Shown here piece after piece: positions 1 to 13,900 of a stretch of 64,000 bases of DNA. Each line of letters opens with the position of its first letter. Positions within the stretch are counted from its first letter, which is position 1. A model generated the notes under the pieces. The model searched no databases and was not told the DNA's origin. It was given only the letters and a program-made list of their open reading frames with translations. This DNA comes from Thereva unica (taxonomy: Eukaryota; Arthropoda; Insecta; Diptera; Therevidae), in contig OX465282.1 in NCBI GenBank assembly GCA_949987705.1, positions 97,638,070-97,702,069 on the forward strand. The letters run 5' to 3'. The position numbers were made by a program, and so were the translations under genes.

Positions 1-55
1 AAAAAAAGTTTTTGGTGGCATTTCTTATGCCACTACCTTATAAAGGGTTAATCCT

Positions 56-1146
56 TCACGGGACAGTTGCCCTCCAGCGGACTCTGTTTTGTGCGACAGC
101 TCTCAGCTTCGAATAGGATCTTCCAGTTGTTGCAGCCTCTGCTAATAGGGTTCTCCTCCACACAGTGGTCGTGTATCCTTTCTTAGTCGGCATGGCGCCA
201 AGTTCTTCATTTGAAATTCTATCTTGCCACCGGATTTTTAGGATACCCCGTAGGCAGCTCTTGCTGAAGACTTGTAGGCGCCCTGTGATGAGTTGGGTGA
301 CTTTCCATTTCCACGTTTCGCAACCATACAAAAGAACTGCCTTAACGTTGGAGTTGAACAGCCGAAGTTTGGTGTTAGTTAAGATCTGTGTAGCTCTCCA
401 TATGCGGAACAGGCATTATGAGCTTCGTGCTTTATTTATTATGGAACTGACATCTTCTGCCTCACCATTTTCGGTAATAACCCTACCGAGAGAGCAGATT
501 TTATCTACCAGTTCCTCGCCACGGTTATTCAGCGCTGTCCGTTCAGGGGTGTTTGCATTTATCCACATTTCTTTGATTTTATTCGGATTCAGCAAGGCTC
601 AAACAGAACCAATCTGGTCCGTCCCTTTTTAGAAGTTGGAAATTTGACATTTCCATACTTTGAGGACCAATATTGTATTAAGCACAACGGTCGCAATTGT
701 GCAGAGCTAAACTCTTATAGCACAAAGCTCGGCAATTTCTCAAATATATTATAGTCAAATGGACAATACATTTACAGTCCATAAATTACACATGTATTAG
801 TTATTAGAAGATAACACTATGTAAATGTGAACATAAGTCGAATAAATGAATTGAATTGACATTTCCATAAACTTTCCATGAAACGAACGGAGCCGTAGCT
901 ACAACCAAGCGGAAGAAACGTCAAAAATAACAAAGAAAAAACGTGCGGAGCGAACGGAACGGATTGGTTCGGTTTGAGCCTATAGCCTGCTGGACTACTT
1001 TCTGTTGCCGAATTGTTTAACATGTCTGTCTGTTGGCCAGACAGATATAATCCGCGTAGTAAAGATCCATAAGGCGGTCTAGAAATTCGGACAAAATCAA
1101 TTGTAGATGTATTTTTCCATCCTCTATCGATTGCAATTAGTTCCAA
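56..1146 (-). pseudogene. Degenerate LINE reverse transcriptase 3' half (family 2)
   Basis: Read on the minus strand, this gives pieces of a non-LTR retrotransposon polymerase after the catalytic core: TESSPAGYRLKPNQS near 1000, a LGRVITENGEAEDVSS patch near 480, then VLLYGCETWKWKVTQL and CLRGILKIRW at 56-331. The same sequence occurs on the plus strand at 44732-45103, so both are copies of one family. Stops and frameshifts separate the pieces. It lies downstream of the ABCA gene. Confidence 0.75.
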
Positions 1147-1149
1147 CCG

Positions 1150-2530
1150 GTTATCTCATTTAATAACGGTACATTTCCGCACTTGGACACTTTAAGGGGA
1201 GGTTCCCCTACCCCCTCCCCACCCTTAAAAATTTGCCCCTCCTCCCCCCCTCCTGCCGCAGGATACTAAACCGTAACCCTTGAAAGCTTGAGTGCTCGAA
1301 AGTGCGAAATTTAGACTTGTAAATGTGTCTAAAGGTAATTTGTGGGAATATGAGGAGGCAAAAATATTAATGAAGAAATAAAAGCATGATAAAAGGAAGA
1401 AATATAATAGTAACTTCAAATGACAGCTAAAGAACTCAAGCTCATTTCAAGCTAATATGCCGCTTCAAGTAGGCAGAGCATATACGCGCTCGAGTTCTTG
1501 AGATTTTCAAGCCTTCGAGTACTCAAGCTGTCATGGAAACGTAGTAAATGTTTCTGAAAAGGTCAATCTTTATCTATGTTTGGTTCGGTAAATAATAAAA
1601 AACAAGTTTTTATTGATATTTTATAAATTGTCTTTTTATTTTTGTATATAATGTAATAAAAATTCTAGTGTATATTAAAAAATTATAAATTGTTTTTCCA
1701 CAAACATCAATAAATAGAATAATAATCATACTGATCAACCCAGACTTAATAGCATTTTTAGAAGAAAAAAAAATTTCTTACAACATATATTTGAGATTAT
1801 TTAAAAAAAAACGCGTACGTTATACGTTCCCAAAATTGCACCCACTTAACGTTATGTTTTCTACATATAATGCACGTAATTCATGTTTTACGTTTTTTAT
1901 AATGCAAAAATACATTATTAAGGAACAAAATTATCATAAATTATAATGATGTTTTTTTTATTTAGAATTAACTGCAATGTTAATGTATAATATGTATAAA
2001 AATCTTATTTTATGATTTTGTACATCACAATTTATAATCGGATGCTTGAACCACATTACAGTTTTTGTATTTCGATTTTATTTTTTGTGTAATTATGACC
2101 AGCTAATTTGCAAAAACTTTTCATGTAAATCCAATCGCTAAAATGAATTCGAAGAACAATTTAGAGTGAAAAATACAATTTTCATGGCCCTTTTGAGGGC
2201 GCGGTAGGGCGGGCAGGCGGCGTATCACACTTGCATTATTTGTACCCAGCCAAATGTATGTGCTTATCAATATGACTCGAACACGCTACAAACAGAGAGT
2301 TCTGACTCCAAGCCCGTCTGCGCATGGCCTTACGTCACATCCTACCGGAGGTGCCCCTGCCTATTCATGAAACAGACTGAATACAGCGGATCTAGAGACA
2401 ATAAACTTGATAAAACTCACAATCTCAAGGCAAGAACAATAATGTTGAAGGATCAATATACCTTTAAAAAAAACTTGAGGATGGAGCACCTCTCAACACT
2501 TCTGGGGCTCTCATAGTCCCAACAGGACGA
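1150..2530. other. No gene seen; AT-rich with a C-rich tract and short inverted repeat
   Basis: The stretch holds a C-rich run near 1200-1250 and a weak inverted repeat at 1420-1533 (both ends read TGACAGCT outward-in). The rest is AT-rich. No exon or domain recognised. Confidence 0.5.
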
Positions 2531-2539
2531 CTTACGAGG

Positions 2540-4330
2540 ATAGTTGGATATTTCTGAATCCATGCAACATGGTGCCGAATGTAGCCCCAGTGAAGGGGAT
2601 TTTTCGGGATCACTATTCAATGAGGGCAGTCTAAGTGAACAAGCCGCGGTTGAGCGCGGTGAGATCACTTCTTCATTAGAAGAAGATTTCCTTATACGCC
2701 GCTTTGAGAAGAAGGGTGGCGCAGCCCGAAAATATTTTAGACGGGTTTTGGAAGCTGACTCTTCTAATGCCAATGTTCTTAATAAGAAGAGGGTTAGATC
2801 CTCTGGACTTTCTCCAGGCTACATTAACTCGGAGAAAGGATGAAGGCTCCAGTTATACGGTTTGAAAAACATGCTGGAAATCTTTCAGAAAAGGGGTCCG
2901 ACGCACCCACAATAAAGCCTAAAACGGCTCAAAAGTCAACCTTCTGCCAAATGGCAAGCCGGGTTAGAATGGTCGTGGAACAGAGGACCCCATTAACATT
3001 AAATAAACGTTTTTAACAGTACCTTAGGATGCAGGAGTGGAGTGTACTTCATAGATTTTCTCGAGTTTCTAGCTAACAAAGTGGTCTCACCATAGTTAAT
3101 TCCCAACATAACTCTCTCCTCTCCTAGGGAGATTGCGCCCTGGCCACTCAAAGATCTTCATGAAGTGGTAAATAGCAAAAGGGGCAGATCGGTGTCTCCT
3201 TAATTGCTGTACCCTTGAAATTGATTAATAGCTTTATCAAGAACTTTATTGACAATATGGTCGAAAGGAATAACCTACTTCCCAATAACAGTTTCGCCTA
3301 CCGTAAGGGTAGGTCTGCCTCATTCTGCCTAAATTTGATCTATCAATCCTTGTAGAATAAAAAACGTGCAAACAATGTTGTAGGTATTGGTCATTCTCAA
3401 CTTGGATAGTGCCTACACCTAGGCTTACTCTACACTATTCTTTTTGAACATGGCCTCCCCTTTCCTATATAAACTGGATTATAAATTTTTTCAGTAACAG
3501 AACATTGGCTATTGGTGTGGTATAGAGCACTATCAAGGGTGGTATGCCTCAAGGCAGCTCTCTAAGCCCAGGCGTTATGGTATGGGGCGTGGAAGTATTC
3601 CAATTTGCTGACGAGTTCTGTGTAATTGCTGCGGGAGAATGTATGCATTTTTCTAGGCATCTTCAAGCCCATCTCTCTGTTCCTTAACGGAAACTCAGTC
3701 TCTAGCGTCAGAAATCTAAAATTTCGTAGGCTGGACCTTTGCCAGGAGTCTAAGAAGCAAATTGCAATTAAACAATGCTCTTGAAACTATGAACAGCAAC
3801 TTTCGTATCATCTCCATTCTTAGTAAAACAAATCGGAGCTTCTCCTGACAGCACGTTACTCCTCTATAGAGCTCTTATTAGATCCAAAATAGAATATTCA
3901 AGTCTACGAGTCTAACACATTGGAAATACAAATACATACAATTTTTCTCAGAAAATGTCTTGGCTTAACGCCCTCCACCTCAAACCACGTCTTATATGCC
4001 CTGGCGAATGAAATGCCATCTCTTGAAAATGCCATCTCGCGAAAATCATGAAAATCGGTACCAACCTTGCCCACTCTCTAAATCTCGTTAACCCCAGTAC
4101 CCCGATGGAGAAAATGATGAAAAACATCAAGAATTTTTTGAGCTCTTTAGCGCTTCTGAAGTTGAGTCAATACTCACTGACAACATAGTTTTTGTCTGCT
4201 CACTACTCAAGGGGTTAGGTAATAAAGCTCAGGTACCCCAAGACACCGTCTACGCCCTGTTAAAGGAAAAAATTAACGCCCTCCCACGGGACGAGTAAAA
4301 ATCCGGTCGTTTAGAAAAGACCCGAGTTTC
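2540..4330 (+). pseudogene. Degenerate LINE polymerase remnant
   Basis: Broken frames of a non-LTR reverse transcriptase: LPNNSFAYRKGRSASFCLN near 3280-3340, GGMPQGSSLSP near 3540-3570 and FADEFCVIAAGE near 3600-3635, where the catalytic FADD has become FADE. The 99-residue open frame at 2544-2843 may be the gag or linker part. No intact domain remains. Confidence 0.55.
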
Positions 4331-4788
4331 TTTGAGAACGACTCAGCTCAGAACCGCGATTGATTCATTTTAAAGATACGGATCTTAGAGCTAACTCAGG
4401 TTTGAGTTTACCATCTCTAGTAAGAAAGTCTGTCACTTTAATACACTGTCTGCCACTTATTTCTGTTGATGTTATCTGTGTTTCGGAGACCTTGGATAAG
4501 GGATTCTGTACCTTAATTGAATTGCTCTTCAGTACATCAAGGGTGTCATAAATAAGTTATTAAAAATTGTAGGCGAATTTCGTTGATATTTCACTTTTTT
4601 TTAGTTTTTACTCGGTTGTTACACGAAGAAAAAATTATGAGTTCCCAGTTTTGTATTTTAATTTGTGTTAACAAAAAAAAAAACATTTACACAAATTATA
4701 CCAACATACATTGTAAACTTGGTTAACTCATTTGAAATTTTTCTTTTCTTCTCAAAAATTGCTATTATTTTTTTCATTTTAATCACAG
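4331..4788. other. ABCA 3' flank, probable 3' UTR at its right side
   Basis: AT-rich sequence directly after the ABCA stop on the minus strand. ATTAAA occurs on the minus strand near 4655. No other feature seen. Confidence 0.4.
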
Positions 4789-4965
4789 TTAACAAACTAA
4801 TACCTCCTCTAACTTTCCTCTAAATTTAAGAAATATATCTTCTAAAGTGGTCTCATTTATCGAATACTCACACAATACATGACAGTTTAATTTAATCTCT
4901 TCGAAAACAATAAAAACTTTAGACCAGATTACATTTTTATCTGTTACAAAATATGTTAGCACGCT
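4789..4965 (-). CDS. ABCA: ABCA exon 27 (C-terminus and stop)
   Basis: 177 nt including TAA at 4789-4791; acceptor GTTTCAG. It ends with SINETTLEDIFLKF, the second copy of the 'tTLEdiFl.f' motif that closes ABCA proteins, followed by a short tail. ATTAAA-type poly(A) candidates lie below 4790, but no clear AATAAA was seen. Confidence 0.88.
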   Translation of the reverse strand, partial: SVLTYFVTDKNVIWSKVFIVFEEIKLNCHVLCEYSINETTLEDIFLKFRGKLEEVLVC

Positions 4966-7900
4966 CTGAAACAGAAATTATAAGTTATTAATTATTTGAT
5001 TATTTCATATTTTAAATTTCATTTATATAATATTAATAAAAAATATTTACCGCATGTTTTTCAATTAAGCTGCATTTGAATTTTGATAAAACGTAGTTAT
5101 TGAATTGATGACAATCATCTTCACAACAATTATCTTTAATTCGAAATTTTATTGTAAAGCCCGAACCGAACTTGGCTTTGAGCATAGGAATGTATCCTAC
5201 GCATTGAAACTGACCATCAGTCATAATAGCTAACCTATTGCAAAGGTATTCACATTCATCCATACTGTAATGTTTTATGAAAAAAAAAAAAAAAAAAATT
5301 AATTAATTATGTAGTTGAAGAAAATATAAGATTATTACCTGTGTGATGTAAGTACAATTGTTTTTTCTGATTTTTGGAATTTTTGTATGCATTCCCACAT
5401 AAATCTTCTAGACACAGGATCAACTCCTGTGGTTGGTTCATCTAAGAACAGTACTTTTGGGTTGCCGATCTAAAATAAAGAACGGCGTTTAAAACTTAAA
5501 TCTGACATGGTAAAAAACATTATTTCAATGACAGGCTTATTTATATACATAAAGGACATCTTAAACTACAGTTGTAATTTTTTGGAACGAGGTGTTTTGA
5601 AATGGCAGTAATCAATCTTGGTGCATTGTTGCTGCGCATTCAGAACTTAGTCTGACATATTTAGTAACAAAAATTGTCAGCCAGACAAGTTGTAATAGAT
5701 AGAAGAGATCTTAAACTTTATTTAAAACTAAAAATCAAAGAGGTGTTATGAAGTGCATTTTTATTAAGAAAAACAGCCTTTAAGATAAGGTCTGTCAGAA
5801 GTTAATTAACAAAAATTGTCAGCCAGACAACTTTTTTCAAAAATGGTTCATTATTTATTACAAATTATATAAATTTCAAGCAGGTGTACAATCATTATTT
5901 TTTAGCTAAATTCAAAAATTCATAAAAAATAAAAATTAACATATTTTTACTAGTCTGGCGGGCGTAACATGTTTTTTACATGTTTTTCAGCCACTCTCAC
6001 TTTATACTTTTGAGGTGTTCGATGAGGTTCCTTTTTTGTCATGGGAGCTTAGACTATATGGGGTGCGACAGCGAGGGAGACCCAACCTTAGCTGGAAGGA
6101 TGACGTAGACCAGGACGCTCAGACCTTAGGGATTTTAAACTGGATGACAACGGCTCAGAATCGGGACCGCTGAAGAGAACAGTTGCGAGATACCAGATAC
6201 CAAAAAGCAATTTTTACAGTAAAAATCCAGAAGTGCTTAGGTGCGAATTCGATAATTTTGAGTTTATTGTATTTTTGTATTCAGTGCTTATGTGCACAAT
6301 TATTGTGTAGTTACAAAAATAATTTGACTTCTAGAACACAACAAAATATGCATAAGATACTTGGAACTATTTTGGCTGAGAATTTTCGAAGAGAGAACGA
6401 AGTGAAAAACACATTTCACATTTCTCTTCGGAAACCCCCAGCCAGTGTACAGTTTTATCGTTGAAAATCCTCAGCCAAATTGCTGCAATATTTCCTAAAA
6501 TACCAGCCGCATAAATTAAATAATAATTCTTTATTGTTTTCTGTGGACTCAAAGCAAAATTTTTTATGTGAAACATCTTTGCAGGCGTTGAGAGTAATTA
6601 TTCAAAGTCTGAGTCGATTTGGGATGATTCCTTTCATCCAAATTTCATTCCGGGAAACGTACGGAAGTTCTGCATTGAGGAAAACAGAATAAGATGGAAA
6701 TATTAAAAAAAGTGTAGCATCAAAGAAAAGTCTTTAAATGCCACGAGCCAGAAATGGAGAAAGACGAATCGGTTGAGTAGTTGCCTCACGACCTGACATT
6801 CCAGGTTCAATTCTTGACCTCGACTTATCAATTTTATTTATATTCCAAATCCTTTATTGAAAATTATATCCAAAAAGGGTATAATAAAACAAAGAGTGCG
6901 CTATTTTTACATAAGAGATAAAATAGCTTAATTTTAATTAAATGTAAAGTGCACAAAATATTACTGAGGCAGAATAATTTATAAAAATTTACGTGAAGCA
7001 TTCGGATTTCTGATAATTCTGTCTGTAGAGGGGCTAATGCACTGACATATAATAATGGACTGCTCATCAGCAATTATTCCCATACAAGCCGATGGCACCA
7101 AAAAGGTATAGTCGACTCGATCATCCATAAGCCCCCAAACTGACAGAAGCACTCAGAAGAACAGGAAAAACAGGCGTTAAGAACTTAAATCAGATACACA
7201 TAAAATTTGGAAATTAATGAAAAAAAGGCATTTTAAAAGGTGAAAAAGTGAAAATAGTGTTTATTAATTTTTTTAAACAAAATATTTGTGTTGTTTTAAT
7301 GTTTTAAGTACGTATTTAAAAAAATTTAAATTTCAAAAGTGATTCCGGTGTTTACATGGGGTGAAAAAAGGTTTGTAGCCTATGGAACAAATTGGTGCCA
7401 TGAAAAATTCCTCATGAACAGTCCATTCTATATGTCAGTGGGCTAATGGTAAGAAGTTACAATGCGTACGGTGGGCGAGAATATGAAATGAATTGCAATA
7501 TTGAAACGCAACCCCTCATACCTCCCGTAGCTAGTTTGCTTCGCACATCGTAGATTTATACGCTGCTGTTCGTTGTTGGAACTCGACCAAAAGTTGCCAT
7601 GCTCCAGCCAGCTACGTAGCTGAAACATTTAAATATTTTGCTTGATTAAAATCGCTTTCAGTCATGCTCCAACCGGCTACATGGCTACAAGTTACCAGAA
7701 AAGGGTGCGCAACAAAAGTGCGCGTGACGCGAGTTTCTAGTTTTTACTCCAGGTCAAAAAGTGCCAGTCGTGCCTAAAGAAGTTATCCCTTCAAAAACAC
7801 AAAATATTTGAAGACGACTTTCTCGAAACACATATTTTGCACTTATGCACTTCTGGCGTGTGAACTGTAATATGCTGTGATGAACGATTTGTTTTTATGC

Positions 7901-10900
7901 TATACAACGATTATAAAATGGCAAATGTTACTGGCAATATCAATTAAATGGATCAAAATAACCATAAATGCAAGACTTATCGCTATTGAAAAATAATTTT
8001 GGCCTTTCCTTGATTCTCAAAGGCTTACGTTTTACAATTGACCAGAACTAAAATAAATCAATTTAACTTACCATGGCTAATGCAACATTCAGTTTCCTTT
8101 TAGTACCTCCAGAATAATACAAAATAGGATCATCTTTATATTTTTCTAAATTGAGCTGACGAAGCCAATATTTTACTTCATTATCAACATCCCTATGAGG
8201 AATCCCTCTTAATAGAGCCATGTACTTAAGTATTTCGTATGATGACATAAATCCGTTGAGAGCATCAACTTGGGGACAATATCCAAATAAAAATTTATAC
8301 TGAAAAGATATTAATTGAAATAGTTTCTAAATAAAATTATTAAATATTTACCCAATTTTTGTGTTGATGTACATTTACATGTTCAATATAAACATCTCCT
8401 TTAGTTATTTTCTCATTTCCGGTAATCATTTGGAATGTTGACGTTTTTCCAGCACCATTTATGCCTAATAAGCCAAAGCATTCTCCTTTCTTAACTCGAA
8501 AAGTTAATCCACGTACAGCATGAATATTTTTATATTTTTTATGCACACAGTTAACTAGCAGAGGTGACGAGTCATCTTTCTTGTTCTTATTATCTAGATA
8601 TGTATTTATGTAGAATGGTATTTGATTTTAGCAATTTTATTTTATTTCTTACCTTTTCCAATATTTTTAATTTCTTCTGCAACAATTTCTTGCTCTAAGC
8701 TTACATCTTCATCGAGTTCAGATGATGGCTTTGTCTTGGCTCGTCTAAAGCAGCCGAAACTGAATACATTTTCTATTGCTCGTCTGAAGTTGATGTCTTC
8801 CCAGACGAATATAAGAAATATCTAAAATAAGACCAATTTTTTAAGTGGGTAGGCACAAGATTAAGAGATGCAAAAAAGGATTTCCTTACAGGGAAGGATT
8901 ATAATGTTGTTAATGAAAACTGGATGGAAATATACGAACAAGTGCAACGTGAATTCATAGTTGTGGGGAGCATTAATTGAAAAAAGTTGTCAGAATTTTA
9001 GTAAAGGGGTCGTCCATAAATTACGTGAGGCGTTTATGGGAGCAAGGGGTCGAGTTGAATCTCACCCAATCTCACGTGAGGGAGAGGAAGGGGTCTCACC
9101 AAATATCATGTAATTTTTTTCCACAAGAAACAGTGTAAATTCGGCAGAAAACTGGGTGAAATTAAGTAAAACATGTTCCCCCACTAAAGAGCCCCATTTA
9201 CTTACAGGCCGCCGGCAGGCCTGTTCCCCACATATCATGGAACCGCTGAATGCAATGCATGTACAAAGTGACATATGCACCAGCTTAAGTCTGGCTGAAG
9301 GAGGGGACTTCAGGTATGCCCCTGAAAGGCCCTGGCATGCAGGTGACATCATGAATCCTTACAGACACACTGGCGATGGCGACAGTTTAGCATAGCAGGC
9401 TGTTAATTCAAGTGCAAAAATGTTGATGGCCTCAACGAAAATTTTAAACGTACAAACAGATTGGTGACTAGAAAAACCTTCAAAATACACGGACCACCAT
9501 ATTTGAAGGGCAGACGGAGAAAGTAAATGTATGGGAAATTCTCTCGCAGGCGGCTGCCGTTTTCGCTTTCGTGCCAATATTTTTGTGCCTTAAGGCGGCC
9601 CCAAAAATGCCGTGAACACCCGCGAACAAGCGCGAATGTTTGTACTGTCTGTAGGCGATTTCTTTGGGTTTGATTGCGTTCATACATTCTTGATTGAACC
9701 ATCCATGTTGCCTAGGCTTTATGGATTTGGAAGAATGGGGAATGAATAAACACATTCCGTCCAATATAATTTTGGTAATACAGATGGCCGCAAAATTGAC
9801 CTTCTGAAAACACAAATCGCAGTCAGCAGCTTGGAAAAAGCGAATCAGCCCCCACCAGTTGGCTTTTCCATAATGCCAAACAGTTCTCCTAGGAGTTGGC
9901 GTGGTTGGGGTTGGAGATGGGTATGAGAAGTAAGCGCTGATTAGACAGTGATCCGAGTTGCCAATAGGCGAATCGACCTCAACGGAGTAACGTGTTGGGT
10001 GGGAGGTAAGAAAAAGATCAACGAGGTGTGCCCCTTGTCCTGCAGTGTCAGGAACACGGGTACGCTGTTTCACTATTTGGTGCAGATTATTGGTTTCAGC
10101 AAAGAGCTCGGCATCCCTGCCAGAAACACTGGTGCCATTCGAGTAATTTAGCCAATTTACGTTGTGAACGTTGAAATCACCCGGGAGGATGAAAATTCGG
10201 AGATAGGTTCGGAGATAGCGTCGAACGCTAATAAGGAAGCTTCATTAGTAATATTAGGACTCCTGTATAGAAAACAGAAGAAAATCACGTGATTACGAAG
10301 AGATATTTTAATACCGAGATGGTTAAAATCAGTTGATGTACAGCTGTATACCTTCTGGAAGGCAACGTCTTTCCTAATATAAATGGCAATTCCCCTATAT
10401 GGGGAGAGATTATGCACTAAAGTGTATACCCGGAAAGCTGATAACAATCTAAGCAATCGTTAGGTAAAATCTGGGTTTCACTTAGTGCCAAGATTGGGGG
10501 AGAATAAGTATTGAGATGGCACAACATGGCTTCAAGGCGAGAACTTTCAGGCCACGGCCTACCGTCGACCTGTGAAAGGGGGCCTTAAAATCCCAAAAAT
10601 CGCCTCACGTAATTAATGGACAACCCCAAAGGCATATTTTCAGCGATAAATTATTGCTTGAACGAATCTTTTAGGATTCCTAATTCGAAATATTTATATA
10701 TCAGTGCAATTTTTAAAAAGATAATTGTGTGCAAAGTCCGCCGCTAACTGAATTTGATTATTGCGCAAAAAAATAAAAGTAATCTTCACAATATCTACAG
10801 ATTATAATGATCATCATTTGTGTTATAAAATTTCTTACCTCTGATACTATAAGCACTAATATCGCATAAAAGAAGAATGTTGTATTATCCAGGGGCTTAA

Positions 10901-13900
10901 CTTGTTTTCCAGTAAAATTAACACCTAAGGGCACATGTAGGCCGAATTCTTCTTGAACAAGATCGTTTCGACGATTTATGAAATAATTTTCACCAATAAT
11001 TCTCATTTGATGATTTAACGAGAAATCTGGTATAATGGACATCAGCATTATGATTTCGGAGAACTTGTCCATAGCCTGATGATTTGTAGATGTTATTAAC
11101 GGGGCAATACCTATAACGGGTTAATTATAAATAAGAATTGGCAGATACTTGAATGCAGTATGTTTAAATGTATATTGGCATTTTCCATGTTTATTTTATT
11201 TCTTCAATAAGGATTATATAAAAATATTCCATAGTTAAAAATCAAACGATAATAAAACTTAAAAATTTATTGTTCCATTCCAGTGAAAATGAGTATGTAC
11301 GAGAATGACTTTAATATATTTTAGATGTGTTAATGGTTTTTATTTTCTATATTAGTTGACTATAATAATTGAATTTGTACTTTTAACTTTTACTTTTTTT
11401 TGTCATGCAGTTTACGTTATAAATTTTCCAATATGCAACCCCCTGACCCAGGGCCGGCTTTAGGTATTTTGGCCTCGTACGAGATATTTTTATTCGCCCT
11501 ATTTCTTTTCGGTAGATATCGTATATTATTATGCACAAATTATACAATAACCCGAGTAAAAATAAAAGATGGCCTTGCAACGGGCGAACAACGGCCAACC
11601 AAAAGATTTAAATGGCCCAGAACTGAGCTATACGACGGCAACTTTGAACCAAAAGAATCTACTTCAAATGTATTGTTAATGTGCTTTATGTGAACTTGAT
11701 CATTTTCGTTATGTATCATCGTCCTTTGGATTATTATATTTAAAGACTATCGATGAACAAGAGAAACACGCTGGCCAGTCGTCGGTTTTTTTTCGGGAAG
11801 TGTATGGTGCGTGGTTCTATCGGACAGGAACTTTACCTTAACGATATCATTTAGGACGTCCAAAGTAATGCAAGAAATAAGCACTTACCTCATATGTGCT
11901 AGCGGCATGAATTTCAACTTTGTGAGTCTGTCCGTGGAGAGCGGTAAGCTGCAAAAGTTGCGCGGGTCGTTAAGGTTTCTCAGAGCGAAGGGGAGAAATT
12001 TCTTCTATACTGGTTCCAACTCACCGCTGCTTACTTGAAATATAGGAGCACGCATATTTTTTTTATCGAACAGACTAGAGACTTAGGGAGAGTCCCTTTG
12101 TACTGTCGACAATCTATTTTTTTTCGTATACAATGTTGAACAGCAGCTCTAGCCGGAAGATAGAGAGAAGAGAAAGAAGGAACTGCACAACCTCCGCGCC
12201 GCGATATTTTTTTTCATTCCACCTACTCGCAACCATTTCGTGACTCTGACATCGGGGCATCGAGAACAACTCGCTGGAGTGTTATGTCTCCTGAAACGAG
12301 TTGAATCTTATCAACCTAGGGAAGGACTAGGAAAGGCTATGACAGGAGGAATCAGGAATGTAAAGAGGGAAGAAGAGAGAGAAGGAAAGTTATGTATGTG
12401 GGCCTTGGGCGGGATTTGAGCCCGGGACCTCTGGGATAGCAGTCAGGCGCCTTACCCCTAGACTACCGAGGCCCCCTGCTAGGATTGCGCAGATAAGCGA
12501 ACAGAAAAAGGTTTTTGGGGCGGAATGTGGGTCGATTAGAGGAGTAGTCTTATCGTAAACAAATATCTCGAAAAGCTAGAAATTGTTGATAAGATGGCAA
12601 TACCCCTGTAGTTTTCCACCGGGTGCTTATTACATGTTTTGTGGATTGGAGTGAGATAGGATTTCTTCCATATCTTAAGGAACTTTTCCGTCGATAAGGG
12701 GTCGTCCATTAATTACGTGAGGCGTTTAGGGGAGGGAGGGGGTCGAGCCGAATCTCACCAAATCTCACGTGGGGGAGAGGGGGGGTCTCGGCAAATCTCA
12801 CGTAATTTTTTTTTAAACAAACAGTGTAAAATTGCGTGAAAATTGGGTTAAATTAAGTAAAACGTGTTTCTCCACTAAAGACCCCGATTCACTTACAGGC
12901 CGGCCGGCACCACTAAGCTTGACTCAGTGTAACCGAGGGATGGCCTGACAGGCCGTGGCTTGTAGGTAAAGTCCTGATTCCCTACAGACACACAGGCGAA
13001 AACGACTGCTTAGCAGTTATTAATTCAAGTGTAAAATTGGCCCCAAAGAAAGCTTCAAGCCTCACGCCGTGAACACAAAAGAGCAAAAAAGCGCAAACGC
13101 GATTGTGGATGGTTTTCACGACTAGCGCCCGCCTTGCTTTCCATTCTGAGTGGATACGGTGTGAATTCTTAGTGAATAGAAGTTCAGTTCTTCAGCCCCG
13201 AACTGACGATAAATGCGAGTTTTGTCAGCTTTCTTGAACTGCAGGCCCCATACTAGTGATGAGCAAGACTAGTCTTGCACATTTAGCAAAACCAAGAAAT
13301 ACCAAGAAAAGACAAGGATAAGTCAAGACTGCAAGATCAGGATAGCAAGGCTTTTTCCTTATCACTAAGTGGCAAAAGTTTCCAGTAATCCAGCAAAACG
13401 TCTTGTCTTGCACATTCAGCAGGAAAAAGACAAGACTGCAAGACTTTCTGCAAGAATTTTTGCAAGACTTTTAGCAAGACTTTTTCGAAGGCTTTTTGCT
13501 CATCACTGCAAGACTTTAGGCATTTAGTGATGAGCAAAAAGTCTTGCTACCATGATCTTGCAGTCTTATTTTGTCCTGTCTTGTCTTGTTCTTGCTTTGG
13601 TCTTGCTTAATGTACAATAAAAGGAAGAGTTGCAAGAAAAGTCTTGCTCATCACTACCCCATACAGTTGGCGGCCAGTGAGTGTATAAGGATACTTGTCC
13701 TCAAGGCCAAAACTTTCAGGCAACGACCTGCTGGCGACCTGTGTGTAAATTGGGGCCTTAAGATAGGGGTAAATGCTACACAAAAATTGGTTGTCGATTG
13801 TCAAACGTGCGTCTCGTCAAATGCTGCCGAGTACGAGCCAAGTAACGCTGACCTGCTTCCGCTCAGATGAACTTTTTATACACCTTTCACTCCGAATTCT

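Noticed and set aside
12404..12480. A genuine tRNA gene
   Set aside because: Attached to a SINE body and A-rich tail; acceptor-end pairing is imperfect.
13225..13870. Several lysine/leucine-rich ORFs
   Set aside because: Produced by the AGTCTTGC/GCAAGACT repeat interior of the hAT MITE.
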